From SIG480 sp045595605 (GTDB lineage Bacteria; Bacillota; Clostridia; Oscillospirales; JAAYXM01): DNA of 40,970 nucleotides. Below the pieces are notes generated by a model. That model saw only the letters and a program-made list of their open reading frames with translations. It did no database searches and was not told the DNA's origin. The stretch covers positions 1 through 40,970 of the forward strand of contig JAZOAS010000151.1 in assembly GCA_045595605.1 (NCBI GenBank). Direction: 5' to 3'. The translations under genes and the position numbers were made by a program. This document shows positions 26,045-33,345 of the stretch, piece after piece. Position 1 is the first letter of the stretch. Each line of letters opens with the position of its first letter.

Positions 26045-26077
26045 AAAAGGGCATCTGCAAATTTTGCAGATGCCTTA
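26043..26077. terminator. Bidirectional terminator between the HAD gene and folA
   Basis: Arms GGCATCTGCAAA / TTTGCAGATGCC (with one extra base) flanked by A and T runs, between convergent genes. Confidence 0.88.
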
Positions 26078-26079
26078 AA

Positions 26080-26562
26080 TTATTTTTTATATGTAAGAAA
26101 TGCGAAATATGTTCCTTCGTATTCCTTCATAGGCGAGCGGTAAGCGATTTTCCATTCGCTCTTTTCATCGAGATTTACGAAATGGCGGTCAGCCTCGCTC
26201 TCAGCCTCGATTTTTGTCACATACGCCGTGTCGCAGAAGGGGAGCATATCGCGGTAAACGCTCTCACCGCCGATGACGAAAATGTCTTCAGTCGGGGTGT
26301 CTTTAAGAAGAGCGACAATCTCCTCGGGAGTTTTGCAGACCTCAGCACCCGGAACTTCCGGAAGCGTTCTCGAGAGGATAATATTTCTTCTCTTGGGAAG
26401 CGGTTTTCCGCCGGGGAGAGATTCAAGAGTGGCTCTGCCCATAATGACGGTTTTGCCCGCGGTCATAGTCCTGAAAAACTTCATATCCTCCGGGATAGAG
26501 TAGAGAAGACCGCCGTCTTTTCCGATACCCCAGCCGATATCAACAGCTACGATAAGATTCAT
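26080..26562 (-). CDS. folA: Dihydrofolate reductase
   Basis: 160 residues, normal length. Reduces dihydrofolate to tetrahydrofolate with NADPH, completing the thymidylate cycle with thyA. The N-terminus MNLIVAVDIGWGIGKDGGLL leads to the catalytic acid Asp26 in IPEDMKFFR; the Trp that usually precedes the LPxD motif is Tyr here. KTVIMGRATLESLPGGKPLP and IFVIGGESVYRDML are the NADPH-binding segments. Its ATG is 12 bases after thyA with AAGGTGG upstream, so the two form an operon. Confidence 0.96.
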   Translation of the reverse strand: MNLIVAVDIGWGIGKDGGLLYSIPEDMKFFRTMTAGKTVIMGRATLESLPGGKPLPKRRNIILSRTLPEVPGAEVCKTPEEIVALLKDTPTEDIFVIGGESVYRDMLPFCDTAYVTKIEAESEADRHFVNLDEKSEWKIAYRSPMKEYEGTYFAFLTYKK

Positions 26563-26574
26563 ACCTGCACCACC

Positions 26575-27405
26575 TTATACAGCAACGGGGATCTTGACAT
26601 TGAACTCGTTGTACTTATAATCCTCGAGACTAAAGTCATCGGTTGTGAACTTGTAGAAATCTGTAACATCCTTGTTTATAATAAGCTTCGGTGCGTCAAA
26701 ACTCTCTTTTTCGATAAGCTCTTTTACAAGCGGGATGTGGCGGTCGTAGATATGAGCGTCGGCAATAACATGGACAAGCTCACCCGCCTCAAGCCCCGAG
26801 ACCTGCGCCATCATGTGGATGAGAATTGCATACTGGCAGGTGTTCCAGCCGTTTGCAACGAGCATATCCTGTGAGCGCTGATTGAGAATACCGTTCAATT
26901 TATTTCCGCTTACATTGAAGGTCATGCTGTATGCACACGGGTAAAGCTGCATATCGCAAAGCTCGTCGTGGTTGTAGATATTTGTCATAATACGACGGCT
27001 ACTTGGGTTGTTTTTAAGGTCAAAGAGAACTCTGTCAACCTGGTCAAACATACCCTCGCGGTATTTGTGCTTTTTTCCGAGCTGGTAGCCGTAAGCCTTT
27101 CCGATAGTGCCTTCTTCATCCTGCCACGCGTCCCAGATACGGCTTTTGAGCTCAGATACGCGGTTTGACTTCTTCTGCCATATCCACAGAAGCTCGTCTA
27201 TCGCAGACTTGAGTGCAGTGCGGCGAAGCGTGAGAATCGGGAACTCCTCGGACAAATCGTAACGGTTTACAACACCGAACTTCTTTACTGTGTGAGCAGG
27301 GGAGCCGTCCTCCCAACGCGGGCGGACATCAAAGTCGGTATCCCAAACTCCGTTTTCAAGTATATCCTTACAATTCTGAATAAAAATCTGATCTGCGCGG
27401 CTCAT
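26575..27405 (-). CDS. thyA: Thymidylate synthase (ThyA)
   Basis: 276 residues from the ATG at 27405, with GAGGTG six bases upstream (a GTG at 27414 is in frame). Converts dUMP to dTMP using methylene-tetrahydrofolate, giving dihydrofolate that folA recycles. The catalytic Cys157 lies in LYPCAYS. The nucleotide-binding stretch is LNQRSQDMLVANGWNTCQYA, close to the RSND form of Bacillus subtilis ThyA and phage phi-3T rather than the RSxDxxLGxPFN form of E. coli. The NPSSRRIMTN and HIYDRHI segments are conserved. First gene of thyA-folA. Confidence 0.94.
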   Translation of the reverse strand: MSRADQIFIQNCKDILENGVWDTDFDVRPRWEDGSPAHTVKKFGVVNRYDLSEEFPILTLRRTALKSAIDELLWIWQKKSNRVSELKSRIWDAWQDEEGTIGKAYGYQLGKKHKYREGMFDQVDRVLFDLKNNPSSRRIMTNIYNHDELCDMQLYPCAYSMTFNVSGNKLNGILNQRSQDMLVANGWNTCQYAILIHMMAQVSGLEAGELVHVIADAHIYDRHIPLVKELIEKESFDAPKLIINKDVTDFYKFTTDDFSLEDYKYNEFNVKIPVAV

Positions 27406-27406
27406 A

Positions 27407-27430
27407 ATAATCACCTCATGAGATGATTAT
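27407..27430. promoter_or_regulatory. 24-base palindrome over the thyA -10 region and ribosome site
   Basis: Arms ATAATCACCTCA and TGAGATGATTAT, complementary except at one pair (27414/27423). It spans from the -10 box to within two bases of the thyA start. It could be an operator or an RNA fold hiding the ribosome site. Confidence 0.5.
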
Positions 27431-27454
27431 AGCACAAATGGGTTATAAAGGAAA
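27426..27454 (-). promoter_or_regulatory. Probable promoter of thyA-folA
   Basis: TATAAT at 27426-27431 on the minus strand is clear. The -35 at 17 bases (TTTCCT, 27449-27454) is weak. Confidence 0.5.
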
Positions 27455-27462
27455 GAGAAAAA

Positions 27463-28362
27463 TTACGACAGGAATTCGTCCATCTCCTCTATTGTGATGT
27501 CCTTTTGAAGAGCAGAATTAATCGCATATCCCAAAATCCGCCCCATGTCTGAGATGTGAACATCGATATCCTTCGGCGTAACGAGAAGTCGCTCGCCGTA
27601 GTCTGAAAGCGCGCTCTTCGGGATTTCGATATTTGCATTTTCTGCAAAGCCTTCGATTATTGTTTCAATGTTAACAACCGTCGGAACGCCCATTGCGATA
27701 ACGGGAATACCCATTGTCTTTTTATTTATCGCGCGTCTTGAATTTCCGACGCCCGAGCCCGGAACGATGCCGGTATCAGTTATCTGAACGGTTTTGCAAA
27801 GCCGCTCCAACCGCATTGATGCGAGCGCGTCGATAACTATAATGCAGTCGGGAGAAACGCTTTTTATGACACCGCGTATTATCTCGCTGCTCTCAACCCC
27901 CGTCATTCCGAGAACTCCGGGCGCGACAGCCGAAACGGGGCGCATTTTTCCGAAAAGTGCGGGGAGCGTATCTACAAGGTGGCGGGTTACCATTATGTGT
28001 GAGACGGTCTCAGCGCCGATAGCGTCGGGCGTGATACCGCGGTTTCCAAGCCCCGCAATTAGCACAGCTCCACTTCCGTCGGGCAAAAGGGCAGAAAGCT
28101 CCTTTGCAACCGCGCGGATAGCGCGTGGGAATATATCAACATCGCGCCGAGAGATTCCCTGAAGCTCGACAGTCGTGTATGAGCCGACGGGTTTTCCGAG
28201 TTTTCGCGCGCCGTCCTCGTCTAAAATTTCAACTCTTGAAACGCGGAAGCCTTCGGTTTCCGAATCCTCTGCGCGTACACCGCGAAGCTCCGTCGTATTC
28301 TTTTCGTTTTCCTGCCACACCTCGCGGGCTTCCGAGGCAAGGTCTGTTCTTGAATTATTCAA
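27463..28362 (-). CDS. gpr: Germination protease (GPR endopeptidase)
   Basis: 299 residues from a TTG start at 28362; GAGGTG lies 8 bases before it. GPR is made in the forespore as a zymogen and cleaves small acid-soluble spore proteins during germination. The N-terminus NNSRTDLASEAREVW resembles the zymogen region with its SASP-like cleavage site. Core motifs VLIAGLGNRGITPDAIGAET (about 101-120), CIIVIDALASMRLERLC and GIVPGSGVGNSRRAIN are those of the family. Shortened compared with the roughly 370 residues of the Bacillus enzyme, as in other Clostridia. Direct evidence for endospore formation. Confidence 0.95.
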   Translation of the reverse strand: MNNSRTDLASEAREVWQENEKNTTELRGVRAEDSETEGFRVSRVEILDEDGARKLGKPVGSYTTVELQGISRRDVDIFPRAIRAVAKELSALLPDGSGAVLIAGLGNRGITPDAIGAETVSHIMVTRHLVDTLPALFGKMRPVSAVAPGVLGMTGVESSEIIRGVIKSVSPDCIIVIDALASMRLERLCKTVQITDTGIVPGSGVGNSRRAINKKTMGIPVIAMGVPTVVNIETIIEGFAENANIEIPKSALSDYGERLLVTPKDIDVHISDMGRILGYAINSALQKDITIEEMDEFLS

Positions 28363-28444
28363 GTAAAAATCACCTCACATACAGATTTAATTTTGACATA
28401 TTTTATTACCAATATACAAATTTTTGAAAATTTCAAAAAAACTC

Positions 28445-28473
28445 TTGATTTCTGCTTCGTTAAATGGTAAAAT
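28445..28473 (+). promoter_or_regulatory. Promoter of rpsT
   Basis: TTGATT (28445-28450), 17-base spacer, TAAAAT (28468-28473), 32 bases before the start codon. A second TTGACA at 28393-28398 lies further upstream with a poor -10. Confidence 0.7.
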
Positions 28474-28505
28474 AATTCGGTAACATAATTAAGGAGGTGG
28501 ACGCT

Positions 28506-28766
28506 TTGCCCAATATTAAATCTGCTAAGAAGCGCGTTGAATTGACAAAAGTCTATGCAGCCCGCAACCAACCCGCCAAGTCGCAGCTTAAATCATCACT
28601 TAAAAAGTGCGAGGCCGCTATCGAGGGCGGCATCGACGCTCCGGCCGCTTACAATACTGCAGCTCAGAGCATTGACACAGCAGTTCGCAAGGGTATTATC
28701 CATAAGAACTGTGCAGCTCGCAAGAAGAGCCGTCTTGCTAAGAAGGCAAACGCTGCAAAAGCTTAA
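28506..28766 (+). CDS. rpsT: 30S ribosomal protein S20
   Basis: 86 residues from a TTG start at 28506, with AAGGAGG (28491-28497) 8 bases upstream. An in-frame GTG at 28497 overlaps that ribosome site and is rejected. It reads MPNIKSAKKRVELTK, then a Lys/Ala-rich helical body ending KKSRLAKKANAAKA, as in all S20 proteins. S20 binds 16S rRNA early in 30S assembly. UUG starts are known for rpsT in other bacteria, where they matter for autocontrol. Monocistronic with its own promoter and terminator. Confidence 0.97.
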   Translation: MPNIKSAKKRVELTKVYAARNQPAKSQLKSSLKKCEAAIEGGIDAPAAYNTAAQSIDTAVRKGIIHKNCAARKKSRLAKKANAAKA

Positions 28767-28785
28767 GCTAATTTAACATTGACAT

Positions 28786-28817
28786 AAAAAAACCTGCAGA
28801 ATACTGCGGGTTTTTTT
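28786..28817 (+). terminator. Terminator of rpsT
   Basis: Arms ACCTGCAG / CTGCGGGT with loop AATA, preceded by six A and followed by seven T. Confidence 0.9.
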
Positions 28818-28879
28818 ATGCTTTATAGACATTTTATAAGTACAATTTGTGAATTTTTTGGCACAATATGGCGTAAAGC

Positions 28880-28908
28880 TTGCAAGAAGTAAGATTTTGT
28901 TGTAAAAT
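28880..28908 (+). promoter_or_regulatory. Promoter of the Rnf operon
   Basis: TTGCAA (28880-28885), 17-base spacer, TAAAAT (28903-28908), 39 bases before the rnfC start. Confidence 0.7.
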
Positions 28909-28947
28909 AATTGTGTATATACTAATGTAAAAACGGAGGTGAAGCGA

Positions 28948-30267
28948 ATGCCTGTTAACTTCAAAGGGGGAATTCATCCCGCGGGGAAAAAGACTGTGAT
29001 GATGAAAAAAGCCATAGAGGAAATGGACCCGCCTTCAGAAATTGTGTTGCCGCTTCTTATGCATAAAGGAACTATCTGCAGCCCCATCGTTGAGGTGGGG
29101 GACCGCGTAAGGCTCGGTCAGAAGGTTGCAGAGAGTACGGCGGCACTGTCCGCGCCGATATTCTCATCCGTATCCGGAACCGTTACGGAAATTTCTCCGC
29201 GCCTGCACCCTTGCGGTGAGGAGATTTTATCCGTTGTAATAAAAAATGATTTTGAGGACGAGGGTGTAGAGCTTCCCGAAGTTCACGACAGATTCCGTAC
29301 TCTTGATGCGGCAGAGCTTGCTCTTGTGGCAAGAGACGCGGGCATCGTAGGTCTTGGCGGAAGTGCTTATCCGTTGTCTGAGAAGCTTCTTGCATCAAAC
29401 GGTGAGGTTGACACTCTTATTATAAACGGCGCGGAATGTGAGCCGTACATAAGTGCAGACAACCGCGTTATGATTGAATATACGGAAGACCTTTACGAGG
29501 GAACTTCTGCTATTGCCCATGCGCTCGGAATAAAGAATGTCTGGATTGCGGTACAGTCGGATAAGGCGGGCGCGATTGCAGAGCTTCGAAGATTTCTTGC
29601 AAAGAAGCCCGGCATCAAGCTTTGCATAGTTCACACGAAGTATCCGCAGGGCTCGGAACGCCACCTTATAGAAGCTGTAACGGGAAGAAAAGTTCCGGCA
29701 GATAAGACCGCTGTTGATGCGCGCGTTATCACGGTGAATGTTTCGACTGCCGTTGCGCTTTCCCACGCGATAAAGGACGGAACACCGCTCACGACGAGAG
29801 TTGTCACGGTTGCGGGAAGCGCGGTTGCAAACCCGAAAAACCTCCTTGTAAGGATTGGTACTCCGATAAGTGAGCTTTTCAAGGCTTGCGGAGGCTTTCT
29901 TGAACACCCTGACAAGATAATAATGGGCGGACCGATGATGGGGTTTGCGCAAAGCTCACTTTCTGTTCCTGTTATAAAGGGGACAAACGGCCTTCTCGCA
30001 TTCTCGCGTGGCGAGGGCGAGAGCAAAAGGCAGACAAGCTGTATCCGCTGCGGAAAGTGTGTCGGCGTGTGCCCGATGAAGCTTGAACCGCTCTTTATAC
30101 ACCGCGCGTACAAGTTTGGTGACCTTCCCGAGTGCCACGAGTATAATGTGGAAGATTGCATCGAATGTGGCTCGTGCGCGTATGTATGTCCCGCAAACAT
30201 TCCGCTCGTTTCGGAATTCCGTGAAATAAAGAATAAGCTTTCGGAGGAGGATACAAATGAAGATTGA
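28948..30267 (+). CDS. rnfC: Rnf electron transport complex subunit C
   Basis: 439 residues from the ATG at 28948, with GGAGG 8 bases upstream (a GTG at 28939 overlaps that site). RnfC is the peripheral NAD-binding subunit of the ferredoxin:NAD oxidoreductase. It begins NFKGGIHPAGKK; the flavin/NADH-binding part includes GLGGSAYPLSEKL and LIINGAECEPYISADNRVM (about 130-175). Two 4Fe-4S motifs are near residues 365-420: CIRCGKCVGVCPMKLEP and CIECGSCAYVCPANIPL. First gene of the operon, overlapping rnfD by 11 bases. Confidence 0.96.
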   Translation: MPVNFKGGIHPAGKKTVMMKKAIEEMDPPSEIVLPLLMHKGTICSPIVEVGDRVRLGQKVAESTAALSAPIFSSVSGTVTEISPRLHPCGEEILSVVIKNDFEDEGVELPEVHDRFRTLDAAELALVARDAGIVGLGGSAYPLSEKLLASNGEVDTLIINGAECEPYISADNRVMIEYTEDLYEGTSAIAHALGIKNVWIAVQSDKAGAIAELRRFLAKKPGIKLCIVHTKYPQGSERHLIEAVTGRKVPADKTAVDARVITVNVSTAVALSHAIKDGTPLTTRVVTVAGSAVANPKNLLVRIGTPISELFKACGGFLEHPDKIIMGGPMMGFAQSSLSVPVIKGTNGLLAFSRGEGESKRQTSCIRCGKCVGVCPMKLEPLFIHRAYKFGDLPECHEYNVEDCIECGSCAYVCPANIPLVSEFREIKNKLSEEDTNED

Positions 30268-31312
30268 TACAAAGCGCTTATTCGTGTCCTCATCTCCGCA
30301 TATCCGTACGGATGACGACACCCGCTCAATAATGTTTGATGTTATCGTTGCGCTTGCGTTCCCGCTTATTATGGCGATTTACTTTTTTGGTTGGCGCGCG
30401 CTTGTGCTTACGGTAATTTCGATTGTTTCTTCTGTTTTGTTTGAGTTTCTCTTCTGCAAAATGGTTAAGAAAGACTCAACGACGAGAGACCTCTCGGCAG
30501 TTGTAACAGGGCTTCTTCTCGCGCTCTGTCTTCCTGTTTCGGTTCCGCTATGGATGCCGGTCGTCGGAAGCTTTTTTGCGATTGTCGTTGTAAAGAACCT
30601 CTACGGAGGTCTTGGTAAGAACTTTTTAAACCCCGCGCTTTCGGCACAGGCGTGTCTCTTCTCATGGCCTGCGCTTATGTCGCTCTGGACAAAGCCGAAT
30701 CTCGGCGCAAATGCGCTTTCAGCATTTGGCAACATCACGCGTGAAAAGCTTACGGCTGATGTTATCGCGTCCGTAACCCCGCTTGCGAAGATGAAGCTCG
30801 GATACCTTCCGACTGCGGCTATGGGGGATGTTGATGTCATCTCGCGCCTTCGCGATGTTGCAATGGGAAACGTTGCAGGTTCAATGGGCGAGGTATCGGC
30901 AGTTGTTATTATTGCGGCTGCAATATACCTTCTCATCCGTCGCGTTATCACGATACACATCCCCGCATCCTATGTTCTTACGGTTGCGCTCCTTACATTT
31001 ATCTTCCCACTCGGTGGAAATCCGAACCTTATCTGGTCGCTTTTCAGCGTCCTTTCGGGAGGACTTTTGTTCGGTGCTGTGTTCATGGCAACTGACTATG
31101 CGACAAGTCCCGCAACTCCGCGCGGAAGAATAGTTTACGGAATCGGTTGCGGTGTGCTGACATTTGTGCTTCGCTATTTTGGCGCGTACAACGAGGGTGT
31201 AACCTTTGCAATTCTGATTATGAATCTTATGACATTCTTCATAGAGCGCGTATGTCGTGGTCGAAGATATGGCGTTGAAAAGACAAAGGCAGGTGCTGAA
31301 AATGAAGAATAA
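30257..31312 (+). CDS. rnfD: Rnf electron transport complex subunit D
   Basis: 351 residues, about ten membrane segments. RnfD is a membrane flavoprotein of the NqrB/RnfD family. The probable covalent FMN threonine lies in ASVTPLAKMK (about residues 170-180). The NPALSAQACLFSWPA and MATDYATSPATPRGRIVYG segments are family landmarks. ATG preceded by GGAGGA inside the end of rnfC. Overlaps rnfG by 11 bases. Confidence 0.95.
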   Translation: MKIDTKRLFVSSSPHIRTDDDTRSIMFDVIVALAFPLIMAIYFFGWRALVLTVISIVSSVLFEFLFCKMVKKDSTTRDLSAVVTGLLLALCLPVSVPLWMPVVGSFFAIVVVKNLYGGLGKNFLNPALSAQACLFSWPALMSLWTKPNLGANALSAFGNITREKLTADVIASVTPLAKMKLGYLPTAAMGDVDVISRLRDVAMGNVAGSMGEVSAVVIIAAAIYLLIRRVITIHIPASYVLTVALLTFIFPLGGNPNLIWSLFSVLSGGLLFGAVFMATDYATSPATPRGRIVYGIGCGVLTFVLRYFGAYNEGVTFAILIMNLMTFFIERVCRGRRYGVEKTKAGAENEE

Positions 31313-32015
31313 AAAGTTTTCGTTCCCGAAAATCTCTTTTAAAGAGGTATCTGCCGAAAAGAAAAAAGAGGTTTTAAAGGCAACGCTTACTGTTTCAGTA
31401 GTGGCGATTGCAGCTGCGATTGTCCTTGGTGGAGTGTCAAATCTCCTCGGTGGGATTACTCTTAAAAATGCAGACAGGCGAGTCTATGATGCTATGGAAC
31501 GCCTTATGCCCGATGCAGCTTATGAAAAAATGACACCGCAGTTTGACTCTGCGGTAGCCATTGACGCTTTGTATGAAGTGAAGAAAGACGGAGAGTCTGC
31601 AGGATACTGTGTAAAGACATCTGCCAAGGGCTATGAAAACCCGATTGAGATTCTCGTTGCGATTGATGCAGAAGGGGCTGTTGCAGGCGTTGAGGTTTTG
31701 TCAATAGACGAAACAATCGGATACGGAAAAAATATCGAGAGTGAGGAATTCCTCTCTCAGTTCAAAGGCAAGAACGAGGAGCTTACGGTTGTAAGAGGAA
31801 AAGCCGATGTATCAAGTAAAATTTCGGCTGTGTCCGGTGCTACTGTTTCTTCAAATGCGGTTAAAGAGGGCGTAAACCACGCGCTCGCCGCAGTTTCTCA
31901 GCTTCGCGCAGATGCGGAAGAAAAAGCTGCGGCGGAAAAGGCTGCGGCAGAGGCAAAAGCGGCAGAAGAACTTCTGACAGCCGAGAATAATGCGGAAGGA
32001 GAGGTGGCACAATGA
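31302..32015 (+). CDS. rnfG: Rnf electron transport complex subunit G
   Basis: 237 residues from the ATG at 31302 (AGGTG about 6 bases upstream); a GTG at 31257 would add 15 residues and overlap rnfD more. One membrane segment (about 25-50), then an extracytoplasmic FMN-binding domain. The covalent flavin site is VSGATVSSNAV, with the threonine near residue 180. The C-terminal 35 residues are a charged Ala/Glu/Lys helix, an extension not needed for flavin binding. Overlaps rnfE by 4 bases (ATGA). Confidence 0.95.
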   Translation: MKNKKFSFPKISFKEVSAEKKKEVLKATLTVSVVAIAAAIVLGGVSNLLGGITLKNADRRVYDAMERLMPDAAYEKMTPQFDSAVAIDALYEVKKDGESAGYCVKTSAKGYENPIEILVAIDAEGAVAGVEVLSIDETIGYGKNIESEEFLSQFKGKNEELTVVRGKADVSSKISAVSGATVSSNAVKEGVNHALAAVSQLRADAEEKAAAEKAAAEAKAAEELLTAENNAEGEVAQ

Positions 32016-32617
32016 AGAAGATAATAGCTTTTCTTAAAAAGAGCGTGCTCCTTGAAAACCCCGCAATCACACTCTTCGCGGGAATAACTCCTGTTCTCGC
32101 GGTGTCAACGCGCCTTCTCGACGGTGTGTTTCTCGGGATTTCGGCGATCTTCTGTATAACAGTATCGTCACTTTTCTTCTGGATGCTCAAAAAAGTGATA
32201 CCTGAGAAGCTTTGCGATGTTGTATATATTCTTATAGTTGCGATAGTTGTTGGGCTGTGCGAGCTTCTGCTTCTTGCATTCTTGCCGTCAATTTACAAAA
32301 ACCTCGGGATATATCTGCCGCTTCTCGCGGTAAGCGGGCTTGTATTCTCCCGTTCTAAGAAGTTTTCAAAGGAAGAAAAACTCGGCAAAGCTCTTCTTGA
32401 GGGTCTTTCATGCGGAATAGGGTATTTTGTGCTTGCGGTGGCGCTTGCTCTCGTCCGTGAGTTTTTCGGCCGTGGCGCAGTGGCGGGCTTTGCGGTAATC
32501 CCTGAAAAGTACGCAATGTCACTTCTCATAAGCCCGGTTGGCGGATTTATGCTTTTTGGAATACTCATAGCTGTTTTCAGAAGCGTTTTTGCAAATAAGA
32601 GTGAGGGGGAAGAATAA
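32012..32617 (+). CDS. rnfE: Rnf electron transport complex subunit E
   Basis: 201 residues with six hydrophobic segments. RnfE and RnfA are paired membrane subunits in inverted topology that form the ion path and hold a 2Fe-2S centre between them. Family landmarks are LENPAITLFAGITPVLAVST near the N-terminus and GIGYFVLAVALALVREFFGRG (about 132-152). ATG with GGAGAGGTG upstream. Immediately followed by rnfA. Confidence 0.95.
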   Translation: MKKIIAFLKKSVLLENPAITLFAGITPVLAVSTRLLDGVFLGISAIFCITVSSLFFWMLKKVIPEKLCDVVYILIVAIVVGLCELLLLAFLPSIYKNLGIYLPLLAVSGLVFSRSKKFSKEEKLGKALLEGLSCGIGYFVLAVALALVREFFGRGAVAGFAVIPEKYAMSLLISPVGGFMLFGILIAVFRSVFANKSEGEE

Positions 32618-33181
32618 ATGGGAATATTTAAAATTTTATTTCTGAGCCTTGCGGCAGTTTTCTCCGAAAACCTGATATTTGCAAAATATCTCGGCTTCGA
32701 GCCGTTTCTGACCGAAACAAAAAACACAAAAACGGCAGTTTTGTCAGGACTTTCAATAACGCTTCTCACGGCTGTGACCTGCTTTGTGACAAGCCTTGTT
32801 GATATCTTGCTTCTCAAGCGTTTTTCAATAGAATATATGAGAACATTTGTGTTCGTACTCATTATGGTGGCCTTGTGGAAAGTTCTTGTATCGTGCCGCA
32901 GAAGGTTTAAATTTCAGCTTTCTTATGTTCTTTCAAGTACAGCAATTCTCGGAACCGCGCTTATAGTTTCTTCAAATGGATTCAATCCGTTTGAAGCTCT
33001 CGTTTACGGAATTTTTGCAGGGCTTGGATATATGCTTTCTTCATTTATCTTTGCCGAGATTCGTGCGCGACTTAAGTATTCAAATGTACCGAAGTTTTTT
33101 GAAGGCGTTCCGATTCTCCTCATTACGGCGGGGCTCATCGCTCTTGCGTTTGTAGGATTTCACGGAATGAAGTTTATGTAG
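32618..33181 (+). CDS. rnfA: Rnf electron transport complex subunit A
   Basis: 187 residues with six hydrophobic segments. It begins directly after the rnfE stop. LAAVFSENLIFAKYLGFEPF is the RnfA counterpart of the RnfE N-terminal repeat; the usual Cys of this segment is not visible at the same place, and a Cys is seen later in AVTCFVTSL (about residue 49). It normally precedes rnfB; here a 50-residue frame follows after 11 bases. Confidence 0.92.
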   Translation: MGIFKILFLSLAAVFSENLIFAKYLGFEPFLTETKNTKTAVLSGLSITLLTAVTCFVTSLVDILLLKRFSIEYMRTFVFVLIMVALWKVLVSCRRRFKFQLSYVLSSTAILGTALIVSSNGFNPFEALVYGIFAGLGYMLSSFIFAEIRARLKYSNVPKFFEGVPILLITAGLIALAFVGFHGMKFM

Positions 33182-33192
33182 GAGGCAGAAAA

Positions 33193-33345
33193 ATGGAAGC
33201 CTTGATAAATATTGCAATCGCTCTTGCGGTGAGCGTTGTACTCGGCGCTGTCACAGGGGTTATCTTCGTTGCTTCAGACTCACCGAAGATAAAGAAAACA
33301 GAAGTGATAGAAGAGAAAGAGGAAAGTGCATCGGAGGTGCTCTGA
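33193..33345 (+). CDS. 50-residue single-helix membrane peptide in the rnfB position
   Basis: Reads MEALINIAIALAVSVVLGAV, TGVIFVASDSPKIKKTEV, then a Glu-rich tail to TGA. GGAGG lies 7 bases before the ATG and the frame is packed tightly between rnfA (11 bases) and the next gene (TGATG overlap), so it is probably translated. One membrane segment (about 4-27) with a short charged C-terminus. This resembles only the N-terminal anchor of RnfB; the Cys-rich cluster and ferredoxin domains that normally follow are absent in all frames here. It may be a shrunken RnfB, an unrelated accessory peptide, or an assembly factor. Confidence 0.7.
   Translation: MEALINIAIALAVSVVLGAVTGVIFVASDSPKIKKTEVIEEKEESASEVL

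Noticed and set aside
28363..28440. A forespore sigma-G type promoter for gpr
   Set aside because: TGTATA and a CA-rich -10 at 17 bases can be found on the minus strand, but the -10 match is partial in a very AT-rich stretch; it cannot be supported without start-site data.
29395..30329. Long minus-strand frames antisense to rnfC
   Set aside because: They mirror the codon pattern of rnfC, lack ribosome sites and show no protein family pattern.
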